Below, piece by piece: positions 1-8,960 of a stretch of DNA of 64,000 nucleotides (the first letter of the stretch is position 1; each line of letters opens with the position of its first letter). The stretch spans positions 186,001 to 250,000 of the forward strand of contig NZ_BSTS01000006.1 of NCBI RefSeq assembly GCF_030269665.1, read 5' to 3'. The translations under genes were made by a program, and so were the position numbers. This DNA comes from Actinomycetospora sp. NBRC 106375. Lineage in GTDB: Bacteria; Actinomycetota; Actinomycetes; Mycobacteriales; Pseudonocardiaceae. The notes beneath the pieces were generated by a model that did not search any database, was not told the DNA's origin, and saw nothing but the letters and a program-made list of their open reading frames with translations.

Positions 1-1080
1 GTCGGCGGGCGGCTGGGCGACAGGCTCGGCCGCAAGCGCATCTACCAGTGGGATCTCCTGGTCTACGCCTTCGGCATCGCGCTGATCGCCCTCGCGGTGC
101 ACCCGGCGATGCTCTTCGTCGGCACCGTGATCGTCGGTGTGGCGGTGGGCGCCGACGTCCCGACCTCGCTGGCGCTGGTCGGCGAGTTCGCGCCGGACCG
201 CGCCCGCGGCCGCCTGCTGGGCCTGACCCAGGTCGCCTGGTACGTGGGCCCGGTCGTCGTGCTGCTGCTGGCGCTCGTGCTCGACCCGCTCGGCGTCCTG
301 GGCACGCGCCTGGTGTTCGCGAGCCTGTTCGTCGTGGCACTCGTGACCTGGGCACTGCGACGCGGGATCGCCGAGTCCGCCCGGTGGCGCTCGGCGAGCG
401 AGCTGCCGGGCAACGCCGCCCAGCGCGTGCGCACCCTCCTGCGCGGCAACCACCTCAAGGCGCTGCTCTACACCGGCACCTTCTACATGTTCTGGAACCT
501 GGCGGCCGGCACCGCCGGCATCTTCACGCCGTACATGGTCACGACCATCGGCGCCGGCTCGAACGCCGCGGGCGTCGCGCTGTCGTGCCTCGGGTTCGCC
601 GCCGGCATCGTCGGCACCCTCGCGCTGTTCATGCCGTTCTACGACCGGTCGCACGGCGTCCGGAAGGGCCTCTTCGCCCTGGGTGCGGTCATGCAGATCG
701 GCGCCTACGGGCTGTACCTCGTCGTCGACTTCACCGTGCTGAGCGTGATCGCGAGCGTCCTGCTCTTCTACGTCGGCAGTGCCGTGGCCGGCGAGGCGAC
801 GTACAAGGTCACCAGCCAGGAGCTGTTCCCGACGATGCTGCGCGGCACGGCGCAGGGCCTCACGTTCGGCGTCGCCCGCGTCGTCCTCGGCGTCTTCAGC
901 CTCGTCGTCCCGCTGCTCTCGGCGATCGGCATCGTGCCGGTGGCGCTGCTGCTCACGTTCTTCCTCCTGGTCAGCGGCGTCGTCGGCTACCTCGCGATGC
1001 CCGACACCACGGGCAAGTCGCTGGAGCGGATCGAGGCGGAGCGCGCCGATCCCGCGCCGACGACGGTCGGCTCAGGCTGA
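1..1080 (+). CDS. MFS transporter, 5' end outside window
   Basis: The frame is open from base 1 and 359 codons remain, so the N-terminus lies upstream of the window. The first residues (GGRLGDRLGRKR) are the loop 2-3 signature of the major facilitator superfamily, here of the metabolite/sugar-proton symporter type. About ten hydrophobic helices follow, with a charged central loop near residues 115-145 separating the two halves. It should be an inner-membrane secondary transporter; the substrate cannot be read from sequence. Its stop overlaps the convergent LacI gene by 9 bases, which makes that regulator a plausible controller (inference). Confidence 0.9.
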   Translation, partial: VGGRLGDRLGRKRIYQWDLLVYAFGIALIALAVHPAMLFVGTVIVGVAVGADVPTSLALVGEFAPDRARGRLLGLTQVAWYVGPVVVLLLALVLDPLGVLGTRLVFASLFVVALVTWALRRGIAESARWRSASELPGNAAQRVRTLLRGNHLKALLYTGTFYMFWNLAAGTAGIFTPYMVTTIGAGSNAAGVALSCLGFAAGIVGTLALFMPFYDRSHGVRKGLFALGAVMQIGAYGLYLVVDFTVLSVIASVLLFYVGSAVAGEATYKVTSQELFPTMLRGTAQGLTFGVARVVLGVFSLVVPLLSAIGIVPVALLLTFFLLVSGVVGYLAMPDTTGKSLERIEAERADPAPTTVGSG

Positions 1081-2088
1081 GACCGAGCGGCCCGGGACGA
1101 TCGTCGAGGCGCGCACGACGAGCTCCGGGTCGAACACCACCTGGCGGTGCTCGTGCCCGTCCCCCGCGGCGACCTCCGCGAGCAGGAGGTCGACCGCGGT
1201 GCGCCCGAGGAGGTCCCGGGGCTGCGCCACCGAGGTCAGCGGGACGGCCGCGGCCTCGGCGAACTCGATGTCGTCGTAGCCCACGATCGCGAGGTCGTCG
1301 GGGACGCGCAGCCCCCAGTGCACGCTGCGCTGCAGCAGGCCGAGGGCGAGCAGGTCGTTGGCGCAGAAGACACCGGTCGGGCGGCGCCGGGCCGGCAGGC
1401 CCGCCAGCCGCTCCCCCGCGCGACGCCCCTCGGCGACCGTGAGGCCGGCGGTCTCGAGGACGACGAGATCCTCGGGGTCCCGCCCGGCGTGCTCGAGCGC
1501 GGCGCGGGCGCCGGTGACGCGGTCGGCGACCTGCCCGAGCGTCGCCGGACCGCCGACCACCGCGATGCGCTCGTGCCCGAGCTCGACGAGGTGGCCCACC
1601 GCGAGGGCGCCCCCGGTGACGTCGTCGACGGTCACCGAGCAGTGCGTCGGGCCCGCCCGGCGGTCGACCACGACCACCGGCGTGCCGCGCCGGGGCAGGG
1701 ACTGCAGCCGCGCGTCGGCGTCGTCGACCGGGGTCACCAGGACGCCCTGCACCCGCTGCTCGGCGAGCAGGTCGAGGTAGCGCGCCTGGCGCCCGGCGTC
1801 GCCGCCGCAGTCGCAGAGGTAGGTCGCGAGCCCGGCGGCGTCCGCCCCGTGCTGGACGCCGGCCGCCACGTCGGTGAAGAACGGGTTGGCGGCGTCGAGC
1901 ACGACGTACGCGAGGCTGCGGCTGCGTCCCGACCGCAGGTGGCGGGCGGACTCGTTACGGACGAAGCCCAGCTCGGCGATCGCCGACTCGACCCGCTCGC
2001 GCGTGGCGGGGCTGACCCGCTCCGGGCGGTTGAGGACGTTGGACACGGTGCCGAGCGAGACGCCGGCGCGCGCCGCGACGTCCTTCAT
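1072..2088 (-). CDS. LacI family transcriptional regulator
   Basis: A 338-residue protein starting MKDVAARAGVSLGTVSNVLN, the LacI helix-turn-helix at the very N-terminus, followed by the hinge (ARHLRSGRS) and a periplasmic-binding-protein-like effector domain (VTPVDDADAR, GYDDIEFA near the C-terminus). The ATG at 2088 is chosen because LacI proteins begin directly at this helix; an in-frame GTG at 2112 is an alternative, and the frame is open further upstream without family sequence. It probably represses a sugar uptake or catabolism gene, most simply the convergent MFS transporter. The 196-base divergent region to the next gene holds a CTACGCA direct repeat (2174-2190). Confidence 0.92.
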   Translation of the reverse strand: MKDVAARAGVSLGTVSNVLNRPERVSPATRERVESAIAELGFVRNESARHLRSGRSRSLAYVVLDAANPFFTDVAAGVQHGADAAGLATYLCDCGGDAGRQARYLDLLAEQRVQGVLVTPVDDADARLQSLPRRGTPVVVVDRRAGPTHCSVTVDDVTGGALAVGHLVELGHERIAVVGGPATLGQVADRVTGARAALEHAGRDPEDLVVLETAGLTVAEGRRAGERLAGLPARRRPTGVFCANDLLALGLLQRSVHWGLRVPDDLAIVGYDDIEFAEAAAVPLTSVAQPRDLLGRTAVDLLLAEVAAGDGHEHRQVVFDPELVVRASTIVPGRSVSA

Positions 2089-2173
2089 CCCCGGTCCGCT
2101 CGATCCGCCCACCCCGCCATCATGCCGTCGCGCTCCGGGCCGAAGTATCTGTGACCCCTGGTTACCTGAATGC

Positions 2174-2190
2174 CTACGCACTTCTACGCA
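2174..2190. promoter_or_regulatory. CTACGCA direct repeat in divergent promoter region
   Basis: CTACGCA occurs at 2174-2180 and 2184-2190, a 10-base period (one helical turn), in the 196-base gap between the divergent LacI and LuxR-type genes. Such spacing fits a dimeric regulator on one DNA face; which of the two flanking regulators would use it is unknown. Confidence 0.35.
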
Positions 2191-2284
2191 ATGCGGTGCG
2201 GGATGCTTCCACCGGGACCGTCCGGGTGACGACACTGCTCGCGCACGCGATCAAGGAGGGGTCGGGGCGGGAAGGAGGCGACGC

Positions 2285-4921
2285 ATGGCCGAGAGCCGAC
2301 CGCTGGTCGGGCGATCGGAGGCGCTCGCCGCCGCCGTGGCCGCGGGCGGGGACGAGCGCGTCGCCGCCGTCGTCGTGGGCGGGCCGTCCGGAGTGGGACG
2401 CACCCGCTTCGCCCGCACCGCGTTCGCCGCCCTGGGCGCCGCCGGCGAGTGGCGCGCCGACACGATCATGACCAGCTCGGTGACCGCCGACATCCCGCTC
2501 GGGGCGCTCGGGCACCTCGTCGGCGACCTCGACCCCGGGCTCACCGACACCGCGGGGCTGCTCCGCGAGGCGCGACGGCATCTGGCCGGCGGATCCCCGC
2601 GCCGCCTGCTGCTCATCGACGACGCGCACCTGCTCGACCCCACCTCGGCGGTGGTGCTCGCCCAGCTGGCCCGCACCGGGCACGCGTTCCTCCTGCTCAC
2701 CGCGCCGACCGGCGCCGTCTCCCCCGAGCCGCTGCACACCCTCTACCGGGACGGGTACGCCACCCGCCTGGAGCTCGCCGAGCTCGACCGGGCGCAGTCC
2801 GACCACCTCGTCGAGACGGCCCTCGAGGGGCACGTCGACGGCGTGACGCTCGACCGGCTCTGGGAGCTGTCGCTGGGCAACCCGCGCTTCCTCTGCGAGC
2901 TCATGGACGGTGCGCGCGACGACGGCGCCCTGCACCGGGCCGGGTCGGTCTGGCGGTGGGACCCGCCCCGGCACCCGCCGCGGCGCCTGATGGAGCTGCT
3001 CACCGCGCGGGTCGGCGGGCTCGCCCCGATCGAGCAGGACCTCATGCGCACGCTGGCGTTCGGGCAGCCGTTGGGCAGCGAGGTCGTCGCCGCCCTCTTC
3101 CCGGTGGTGACCCTGGAACGCCTCGAGTCCGAGGGGCTCGTCACGTCGGTCCGGGACGGCCGGCGCCTCGAGATCTCCCTGGCCCACCCGCTCTACACCG
3201 AGCTCCTGCGCAGCCGCGCCACCCCGCTCCAGGAGCGGGAGGCCTACCGGCGCCTGCGGGCCGCCATGGAGACGTCGGGCTCGCGCCGCGCCGGCGACCG
3301 GCACCGCCTGCTGGCGTGGCGCGCCGCCGAGGGCCTGGCCACCGACCCGACCGAGCTGCTCGACGCCGCGAGCAGCGTGAGCGGTCGCGAGCCCCGAACG
3401 GCCGAGCGCCTCCTGCGCGCCGCGGCCGACCACGGCGCCGGGTTCGAGGTGCTGTGGCGGCTGGGCCTGCTGCGCATCGAGCTGGGCATGTTCGACCCCG
3501 CCGAGACCGCCCTCGCGAGCGCCGCCAAGCTCGCCGAGGCCAGCGACGCGGTCGGGCTCGACCGGTCCACCGCGCCCGATCCGCTGCTCGTGGCCACCGC
3601 TCGCTGCCGGAACCTCTTCTGGGGGCTGCGCGACGAGCCCGGCGCCCGGGCCGCGGCGACGGCGGCCCTCGCGGCGGCCGCCGACCGCGGCACCGACGGC
3701 GGCGAGCTGGCCGCCGCCCTGCGGGGCTTCACGGCCTACATCGGCCACCGGCCCGCCGAGGCGCTCGCCGCCGTGGCGCCCCTCCTCGCGTCACCGGGGA
3801 CCGACGACCACGCCACGACCGCCGCGCTCGCCGTCGCCGCCCTGGCCCACGTCGAGCTCGGCGAGGGCGAGCGCGCCGTCGCCCTGGCCACCCGCGGCCT
3901 CGCGGCACCCTTCGACGGCGGGCGCGGCTGGCTCACCCTCGAGCTGCGCATCGCCCGGTGGCTCGCCGCCCTCGGGACGGGCCGCCTCGACGAGGCCGAG
4001 GAGCTCGCGCGCGACTGGCACACCGAGGCCGGCCCGACCGGGGTCGGCGAGCACATCTCGCTGTACCTGAGCTGGCTCGGCATCGTGGCCGGCCGGCGCG
4101 GGCGGCTGCAGACCGCGGTGCGTCTCCTGCACGAGGCCGCCTCGGGGGTCTCGGCGCGCCGCTTCCCGTTCACGGCCCCGCTGGTCGCCGAGCTCGCCGT
4201 CGCGCTGGCCGGCGTCGGGCGCACCACCGAGGCCCAGGACGTGCTCGCCGAGGTGCACGGCACGTCCACCAGCCCGCTGGCGGGATGGCTGCAGGGCGCT
4301 CAGGTCTGGCTCGCCGGCGTCGACGGCCGGGTCAGCCGGGCCACCGAGCTGGCTCTCGACGACCGCCCGGCCGCGTCGTACGCCGACCGCCTCCAGGCGC
4401 TCCACACCGCGGTCCGGCTGGGCGCCGGGCGCGCGGTGATCACCCTGCTCGACGACCTCGCCGACCGCGGCGACGGCGACCTCCCCGGTCTCTGCGCGGG
4501 CCACGCCCGCGCCCTCGCCGCCGGTCACGGCACCGCGCTGGACGCGGTGGCGGGCGGGTTCGCCGAGCTGGGCCACGTCCTGGTCGCCGCCGAGGTCTAC
4601 GCGCAGGCCTGCGCCGCGCACCGCGCGGCCGGGCACACCGGGGCCGCCGGGTGGTCCGCCTCCCGCAGCCGCGCCGCCACCGAGGCGTGCGAGGGCGCGG
4701 AGACGCCCGCGGCGGGGCTGCTCGAGCGCACCGGCGAGCTCACGCCGCGCGAGGCGGAGATCGCCGCGCTCGCCGCGGGCGGTCTGACCAGCCGCGCGAT
4801 CGCCGACCAGCTCGTCATCTCCGTGCGCACGGTCAACAACGTGCTCCGCTCGGTCTACGCCAAGCTCGGCGTCTCCGGGCGCCGCGAGCTCACCGAGGCG
4901 CTCGGGCTCCGCTCGGTCTGA
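2285..4921 (+). CDS. Large ATPase LuxR-family regulator (LAL-like)
   Basis: An 878-residue protein. The ATG at 2285 follows a strong GGAAGGAGG ribosome site; the upstream open frame has no family sequence. Residues 32-40 (GGPSGVGRT) are a Walker A motif in which Arg replaces the usual Lys after Gly, and 108-115 (LLLIDDAH) form Walker B. A long Ala/Leu-rich helical-repeat middle follows, and a LuxR helix-turn-helix closes the protein (LTPREAEIAALAAGGLTSRAIA, in the last 60 residues). This is the architecture of MalT/LAL regulators, which use ATP and an inducer to activate transcription. The target is unknown; LacI lies divergently upstream. Confidence 0.88.
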   Translation: MAESRPLVGRSEALAAAVAAGGDERVAAVVVGGPSGVGRTRFARTAFAALGAAGEWRADTIMTSSVTADIPLGALGHLVGDLDPGLTDTAGLLREARRHLAGGSPRRLLLIDDAHLLDPTSAVVLAQLARTGHAFLLLTAPTGAVSPEPLHTLYRDGYATRLELAELDRAQSDHLVETALEGHVDGVTLDRLWELSLGNPRFLCELMDGARDDGALHRAGSVWRWDPPRHPPRRLMELLTARVGGLAPIEQDLMRTLAFGQPLGSEVVAALFPVVTLERLESEGLVTSVRDGRRLEISLAHPLYTELLRSRATPLQEREAYRRLRAAMETSGSRRAGDRHRLLAWRAAEGLATDPTELLDAASSVSGREPRTAERLLRAAADHGAGFEVLWRLGLLRIELGMFDPAETALASAAKLAEASDAVGLDRSTAPDPLLVATARCRNLFWGLRDEPGARAAATAALAAAADRGTDGGELAAALRGFTAYIGHRPAEALAAVAPLLASPGTDDHATTAALAVAALAHVELGEGERAVALATRGLAAPFDGGRGWLTLELRIARWLAALGTGRLDEAEELARDWHTEAGPTGVGEHISLYLSWLGIVAGRRGRLQTAVRLLHEAASGVSARRFPFTAPLVAELAVALAGVGRTTEAQDVLAEVHGTSTSPLAGWLQGAQVWLAGVDGRVSRATELALDDRPAASYADRLQALHTAVRLGAGRAVITLLDDLADRGDGDLPGLCAGHARALAAGHGTALDAVAGGFAELGHVLVAAEVYAQACAAHRAAGHTGAAGWSASRSRAATEACEGAETPAAGLLERTGELTPREAEIAALAAGGLTSRAIADQLVISVRTVNNVLRSVYAKLGVSGRRELTEALGLRSV

Positions 4922-4940
4922 CCGCTCGGGGCGGGGCCGC

Positions 4941-7067
4941 TCAGGGGGTCGCCGCCCCGCCGTCGCTGCCCGAACCGGGCGTCGCCTCGCAGCAGCCGCC
5001 CGTCGTGCCGGTGCCGGTGCTCGTGCCGGTGCCGCCGTCGGTGGTGCCGGAGCTGTGGTGGGACGTCGTCGTGGTCGTCGTCCACCGGCCGCCGCCACCG
5101 CCCGAGCCCCCGGAACCCCCCGCGCCGCCGTTCGCGGTGCGTCCGCTCCCGCCCGGGGTCCCGCCGGAGTTGTCCTGGGTCGGCGGCGCGGCGGTCGTCG
5201 TCGGCAACGGCTCGGGGGACACGACCTGCGACGGCGTCGGGGTCGGCGCGGGCGGGGTCGAGGACGCGAGGGCGCGGTAGGCGAACGTCCCGCCGCCGGC
5301 GAGCAGCGCGACCAGCAGGACCGCCGTCAGGACCAGGGGCATCCGGCGGCGCGGGCGCCCGATCGGGGCCTCCTCCCCGGCGCCGTTCGTGCCGTGTCGG
5401 TCCCCGTCGCCCAGCGGCGGCGGGGGCGCCCCGTGGGCCGCGGACGCCGCGGACGCCGCCGCGCCGCTGTACATCGCCGCGGTGCCCGTCGGTCCCCGTC
5501 CGGCCTGCCGGGCCGGGTCCGCGTGGGTCGGGGCGACCTGGGTCGGGCCGGTGTGGGTCGGCGCCACCTGGGTCGGGCCGGTGTGGGTCGGGGCGACCTG
5601 GGTCGGTGCGGCGTGGGGCTGGGCCACGGTCTGCCCGGTGTGCGGACCCTGGCCGCCCGCGGTGGTGCGGGTCGTCGGCGTGTACGTCGTCGACGCGGGC
5701 GCGCGCCCGGAGGGCGAGAACGCCGACGACGCGGCCGCCCCGGTGCGCGTCTTCGGGGTGTAGGTCGTCGACGTCCGGCCCGTCGGGGTGCCGCCCGTCG
5801 ACGGTCCCCGGGTCGACGCGACCGTCGGGATCATCCCGGAGCTCGGGCCCGATGCCTGGCGCGGTGTCGCCGCGCCGGTGCCGATCCGGACGCCGCCCGA
5901 CGGGGTGCGGGGACTGACCGGAGGGATCGGCGTGCGGTAGGGCGCGCCCGAGCTCGGGAACACCGAGGTGTGCGCGGGGCTCGGGGCACCGGGGCCCGCG
6001 GCGCGCGCCGGCGGCTCGACCAGCATCGCCGCGCCGAGCACGATCGCGTGCTTGGGGTGCGCGTCGACGGCCGTGGGGCGGCCCATCTCGGCCGACACCA
6101 TCCGGGCCACCAGCGGGATGCGTGAGGAGCCCCCGACCAGCAGCACCTTGTCGAGCTGCTCGGGCTCGACGTCGGCCGAGACCAGCGCCCGCCGGAGCGC
6201 GGCGATGGTGGAGGCCACCGAGGGCCGGATCATGTCCTCGAACTCGCCGCGGGTCAGCCGCACCTCGGTCTGCTGCGAGGGCAGCAACACGGGGATGGTG
6301 GCGTCGGTGTCCGCCGAGAGCGCCTCCTTGGCGAGCACGCAGTCCTGGCGCAGCCGGACGATCGCGCTGGTCGCCGCCGCGTCGGACGGGTCCAGCGCCG
6401 AGACCGCGCCGTCGAGGGTGCGGTCGACGTAGGCGTACACGGCCTCGTCGAAGTCGACGCCGCCCAGGCCCTCGACGCCCTCGGGCTCCCCGAGGATCTC
6501 GAACCCGCCGCCGGTGGTGCGCAGGATCGTCGCGTCGAACGTGCCGCCGCCGAGGTCGTAGACCGCGACGGTACTGCCTTCGGCGATGCGCTCGTTGGTC
6601 GCGTAGTGCGCCGCGGCCGCCTCCGGCTCGGTGATCATCGCGACGTCGTACAGGCCGGCCAGGCGCGGCACCTGCTCGAACAGCTCCCGCTTGTACGGGC
6701 CCCAGTTCGCGGGGTATGTCAGGCGCACCGCCGACGGCGGCCCGCCCTCGCGCTCGGAGATCTGGGCGACGACCTCGCGCAGCTGGGCGGCCAGCAGGTC
6801 GCCGGCCGAGAACGGCGTGCCGCCCAGCAGCATCGGCGTGGGGTCGCCCAGGCGCCGCTTGACCTCGCGCGCCACGCGGTCGGGCTCGCTGGCCGCGCGG
6901 CGGTTGGCGGCGTCACCGGTGAGCACCCCGCCCTCGGCGCGCATGAGGATCACCGACGGCATCGCGGTCGAGCGGTCGCCCAGGGGAGCCATCTCGACGT
7001 GCCCCTCGCGCACGACGGCAGCCGCCGTGTACGTGGTGCCGAGATCGACACCCAGCCCGTACGCCAC
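4941..7067 (-). CDS. Membrane-anchored Hsp70-family protein
   Basis: A 708-residue protein. I prefer the GTG at 7067, 4-5 bases after a GAGGAGG site, over the ATG at 7082 that lies across that site. Residues 1-350 form an Hsp70/actin-type ATPase: GVDLGTTYTA phosphate 1, YDLGGGTFDATI phosphate 2, VLLVGGSSRIPLV adenosine motif. Instead of a DnaK substrate domain there is a Ser/Thr/Pro-rich linker with three TQVAPTHTGP repeats, a basic stretch, one membrane helix near 578-600 and a 108-residue Thr/Gly/Ser-rich tail predicted outside the cell. It closes the dynamin cluster but has its own upstream region carrying the cluster's shared motif. Role in envelope stress is inferred from neighbours. Confidence 0.88.
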   Translation of the reverse strand: MAYGLGVDLGTTYTAAAVVREGHVEMAPLGDRSTAMPSVILMRAEGGVLTGDAANRRAASEPDRVAREVKRRLGDPTPMLLGGTPFSAGDLLAAQLREVVAQISEREGGPPSAVRLTYPANWGPYKRELFEQVPRLAGLYDVAMITEPEAAAAHYATNERIAEGSTVAVYDLGGGTFDATILRTTGGGFEILGEPEGVEGLGGVDFDEAVYAYVDRTLDGAVSALDPSDAAATSAIVRLRQDCVLAKEALSADTDATIPVLLPSQQTEVRLTRGEFEDMIRPSVASTIAALRRALVSADVEPEQLDKVLLVGGSSRIPLVARMVSAEMGRPTAVDAHPKHAIVLGAAMLVEPPARAAGPGAPSPAHTSVFPSSGAPYRTPIPPVSPRTPSGGVRIGTGAATPRQASGPSSGMIPTVASTRGPSTGGTPTGRTSTTYTPKTRTGAAASSAFSPSGRAPASTTYTPTTRTTAGGQGPHTGQTVAQPHAAPTQVAPTHTGPTQVAPTHTGPTQVAPTHADPARQAGRGPTGTAAMYSGAAASAASAAHGAPPPPLGDGDRHGTNGAGEEAPIGRPRRRMPLVLTAVLLVALLAGGGTFAYRALASSTPPAPTPTPSQVVSPEPLPTTTAAPPTQDNSGGTPGGSGRTANGGAGGSGGSGGGGGRWTTTTTTSHHSSGTTDGGTGTSTGTGTTGGCCEATPGSGSDGGAATP
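5521..5610 (-). repeat. Three 30-bp tandem repeats in the Hsp70 linker
   Basis: Three consecutive 30-base units (5521-5550, 5551-5580, 5581-5610) encode TQVAPTHTGP-type decapeptides in the extended linker between the ATPase and the membrane helix. Differences are mostly substitutions at single bases. Copy number could vary between strains. Confidence 0.8.
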
Positions 7068-7121
7068 CGGTCCTCCTCGCATCGGTCCGACTGCCCACTC
7101 TCGACCCCGCGTTCGGGGGTG

Positions 7122-7141
7122 TCATGAGCAGCCGGGTACTC
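7122..7141 (-). promoter_or_regulatory. Conserved upstream motif, copy 1 (Hsp70 gene)
   Basis: The plus-strand sequence reads TCATGAGCA, four variable bases, then GGTACTC. The same arrangement with the same spacing lies at 13821-13840, upstream of the repeat-protein gene (AGTACTC there). Here it ends 54 bases before the GTG start of the Hsp70 gene. It matches no sigma factor or operator consensus I know with confidence. Confidence 0.55.
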
Positions 7142-7172
7142 ACCTCATCGCCGCCGGGCCCTCCGGCGTTGC

Positions 7173-8960
7173 TCACCCCGCCGGTCGGCCGACCCTCCGA
7201 GCCGAGACGAGCAGGCCTTCACAGGTCCGCACGACGGCCCGGGCGGCGTCGCGGACCTCCCGCGGCGACCCCGGGTGCTCGGCGCGGCGCTGCCAGCGGC
7301 CCAGCGTCGACTGGGCCGCCCGCGCCACCTCCTCGCCCCGCGCGTCGTCGGGCAGGCCGAGCCGCGCCGGCGGCGCGAGCCCCTCGCCGCCGAGCAGCCG
7401 CTCGGCCTCGAACCGCTCCTCGTCGGGCAGCGGGATCGCGCCCGTGTGCAACCGGTCGAGCAGACGGACCTCGACGAACTCGTGCGCGCCGGCGGTGATC
7501 TGCTCGATCTCGGTGCGCAGCGACGCCGCCGTGGACACCGGCCAGCGCTTGATCACGCCCTCGAGCACGGTGAGCGCCGACTGCGCGCGCAGGACGTCCG
7601 CCCGGCCCGCGAACCGGGTGGTCAGGACCTCGCGCAGCGGCCCCAGCCCGCTCTCGCGCACCAGCTCGCGGGAGAGCTCGCCGGCCGTCGTCACCGTGCC
7701 CTCCCGCAGCAGGCGCACCGACCGGCGCACCCCGAACAGCCCGTAGCGATCGAGCAGGAACGCGCGGCGGCGGGCGTCGACGTCAACGTCCGCCTCGGCG
7801 GTGGCGAAGCGGGAGGCGCTGAGCAGCAGCCGGTCGGTGTCGGCCTCGGGCGCGGTGGCGAGCCGCCCTAGCGCCCGGAACTCGTCCTCGCGCAGCGTCG
7901 CCGCGCTGGCGGCGAGCAGGCCGGCGACCGGCATCACCGTCTGGCACAGGCCGCGCAGGCGCTGGTCCTCGCGGTAGCGCGCCGCGATCGTCGCGGCGCT
8001 CTCCAGCGCGTCGGGGCGGGCGTGGCCCACCTCGTCGGCCCGCGCCAGCACGCCGACCGCGTTGATCGCGCGGCGTTCGCCGGGGTCGTCACGGAACGCC
8101 TCGAGGAACCGCATGTCCGAGGCGTGCACGTGCCGCATCAGGTAGACGACGGCGTCGGCCTCGGAGATCCCGCCCGCGCCGGGGGCCAGGGCGGCCTCCG
8201 TGCGCCGGGAGAGCTCGGCCGACAGCGAGTCGAGACCGGGGGTGTCGACGAGGGTCATCGACCGGAGCGCCTGCGACGGCCAGTCCACGAGCAGGCGGTC
8301 GACGTCGTCGGCCCCCAGCCGGCCGAGGTCGATGTCGAGCAGCCCGCCGGTCGGCCCCGGCGGGAGCTGGCGCGCCGAACCGTCGCGCAGCAGCGCCTGC
8401 ACGCGGTAGGTGTGGCCGTCGCGGAACCAGGTGACGATCCGCGTGCACTCCCCCGCGTCGGTCGCCGCGAGCTCCTGCCCGACGAGGGCGTTGAGCAGCG
8501 TCGACTTGCCGGCCTTGAGGCGGCCGGCGATCGCGACCCGCAGCGGCTCGTCGAGGCGCCGGGTGGCGCGCTCGAGCACGGGCGCCGCCGGCGCGCCGCG
8601 GTACAGCGGCGCCACCTTCGCCATGAGCGCGCGGACGCGGTGCAGCAGCGGCGAGTCCGGCGGCGGAGCGTCCGGCGACCACGGCCGGCCGGCGGGCCCC
8701 GGCGGGGCGTTGCGGGGCGCGGCCCCCGGTGGTCCGGTGCGCGGGTGGCCGCCGCCCGGCGGCGGGATCGGCGGGCCCGGCCGCGGCCCCTGCGGCCCCG
8801 GCGGACCGTGGGGTCGCGGCCCTCCCGGAGGTCCCGGGGGGACCGGCGGGAAGCCGCGCGCGGGCGTGCCCTGCGGTGGCCGCCCGGGCGGCGGGGGCTG
8901 GTGCCGGGGCGGCGGCGGGAACCCGCCGGGCGGACGGGGCGGGCCCGAGCGGCCGCTCAC
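7173..8960 (-). CDS. Dynamin-like GTPase with Pro-rich N-terminus (IniC-like position)
   Basis: A 595-residue protein starting at a GTG that overlaps the upstream stop (GTGA). Residues 1-103 are almost only Pro, Gly and Arg. The GTPase domain follows: P-loop GRLKAGKS at 146-153, a conserved Thr downstream, and DTPG at 239-242; the G4 position reads ARAD rather than NKxD. The remaining 350 residues are helical, as in bacterial dynamin-like proteins. In mycobacteria, two adjacent dynamin-like proteins IniA and IniC are encoded in one operon and IniA remodels membranes; this gene occupies the iniC position. Assignment of the pair is by order and domain, not by an alignment. Confidence 0.82.
   Translation of the reverse strand: MSGRSGPPRPPGGFPPPPRHQPPPPGRPPQGTPARGFPPVPPGPPGGPRPHGPPGPQGPRPGPPIPPPGGGHPRTGPPGAAPRNAPPGPAGRPWSPDAPPPDSPLLHRVRALMAKVAPLYRGAPAAPVLERATRRLDEPLRVAIAGRLKAGKSTLLNALVGQELAATDAGECTRIVTWFRDGHTYRVQALLRDGSARQLPPGPTGGLLDIDLGRLGADDVDRLLVDWPSQALRSMTLVDTPGLDSLSAELSRRTEAALAPGAGGISEADAVVYLMRHVHASDMRFLEAFRDDPGERRAINAVGVLARADEVGHARPDALESAATIAARYREDQRLRGLCQTVMPVAGLLAASAATLREDEFRALGRLATAPEADTDRLLLSASRFATAEADVDVDARRRAFLLDRYGLFGVRRSVRLLREGTVTTAGELSRELVRESGLGPLREVLTTRFAGRADVLRAQSALTVLEGVIKRWPVSTAASLRTEIEQITAGAHEFVEVRLLDRLHTGAIPLPDEERFEAERLLGGEGLAPPARLGLPDDARGEEVARAAQSTLGRWQRRAEHPGSPREVRDAARAVVRTCEGLLVSARRVGRPAG

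Noticed and set aside
7124-7498. Plus-strand ORF starting at the ATG within the shared 20-bp motif
   Set aside because: The frame runs antisense into the dynamin-like gene and its product is low-complexity Arg/Ala/Pro; the ATG is part of a motif also present at 13821.
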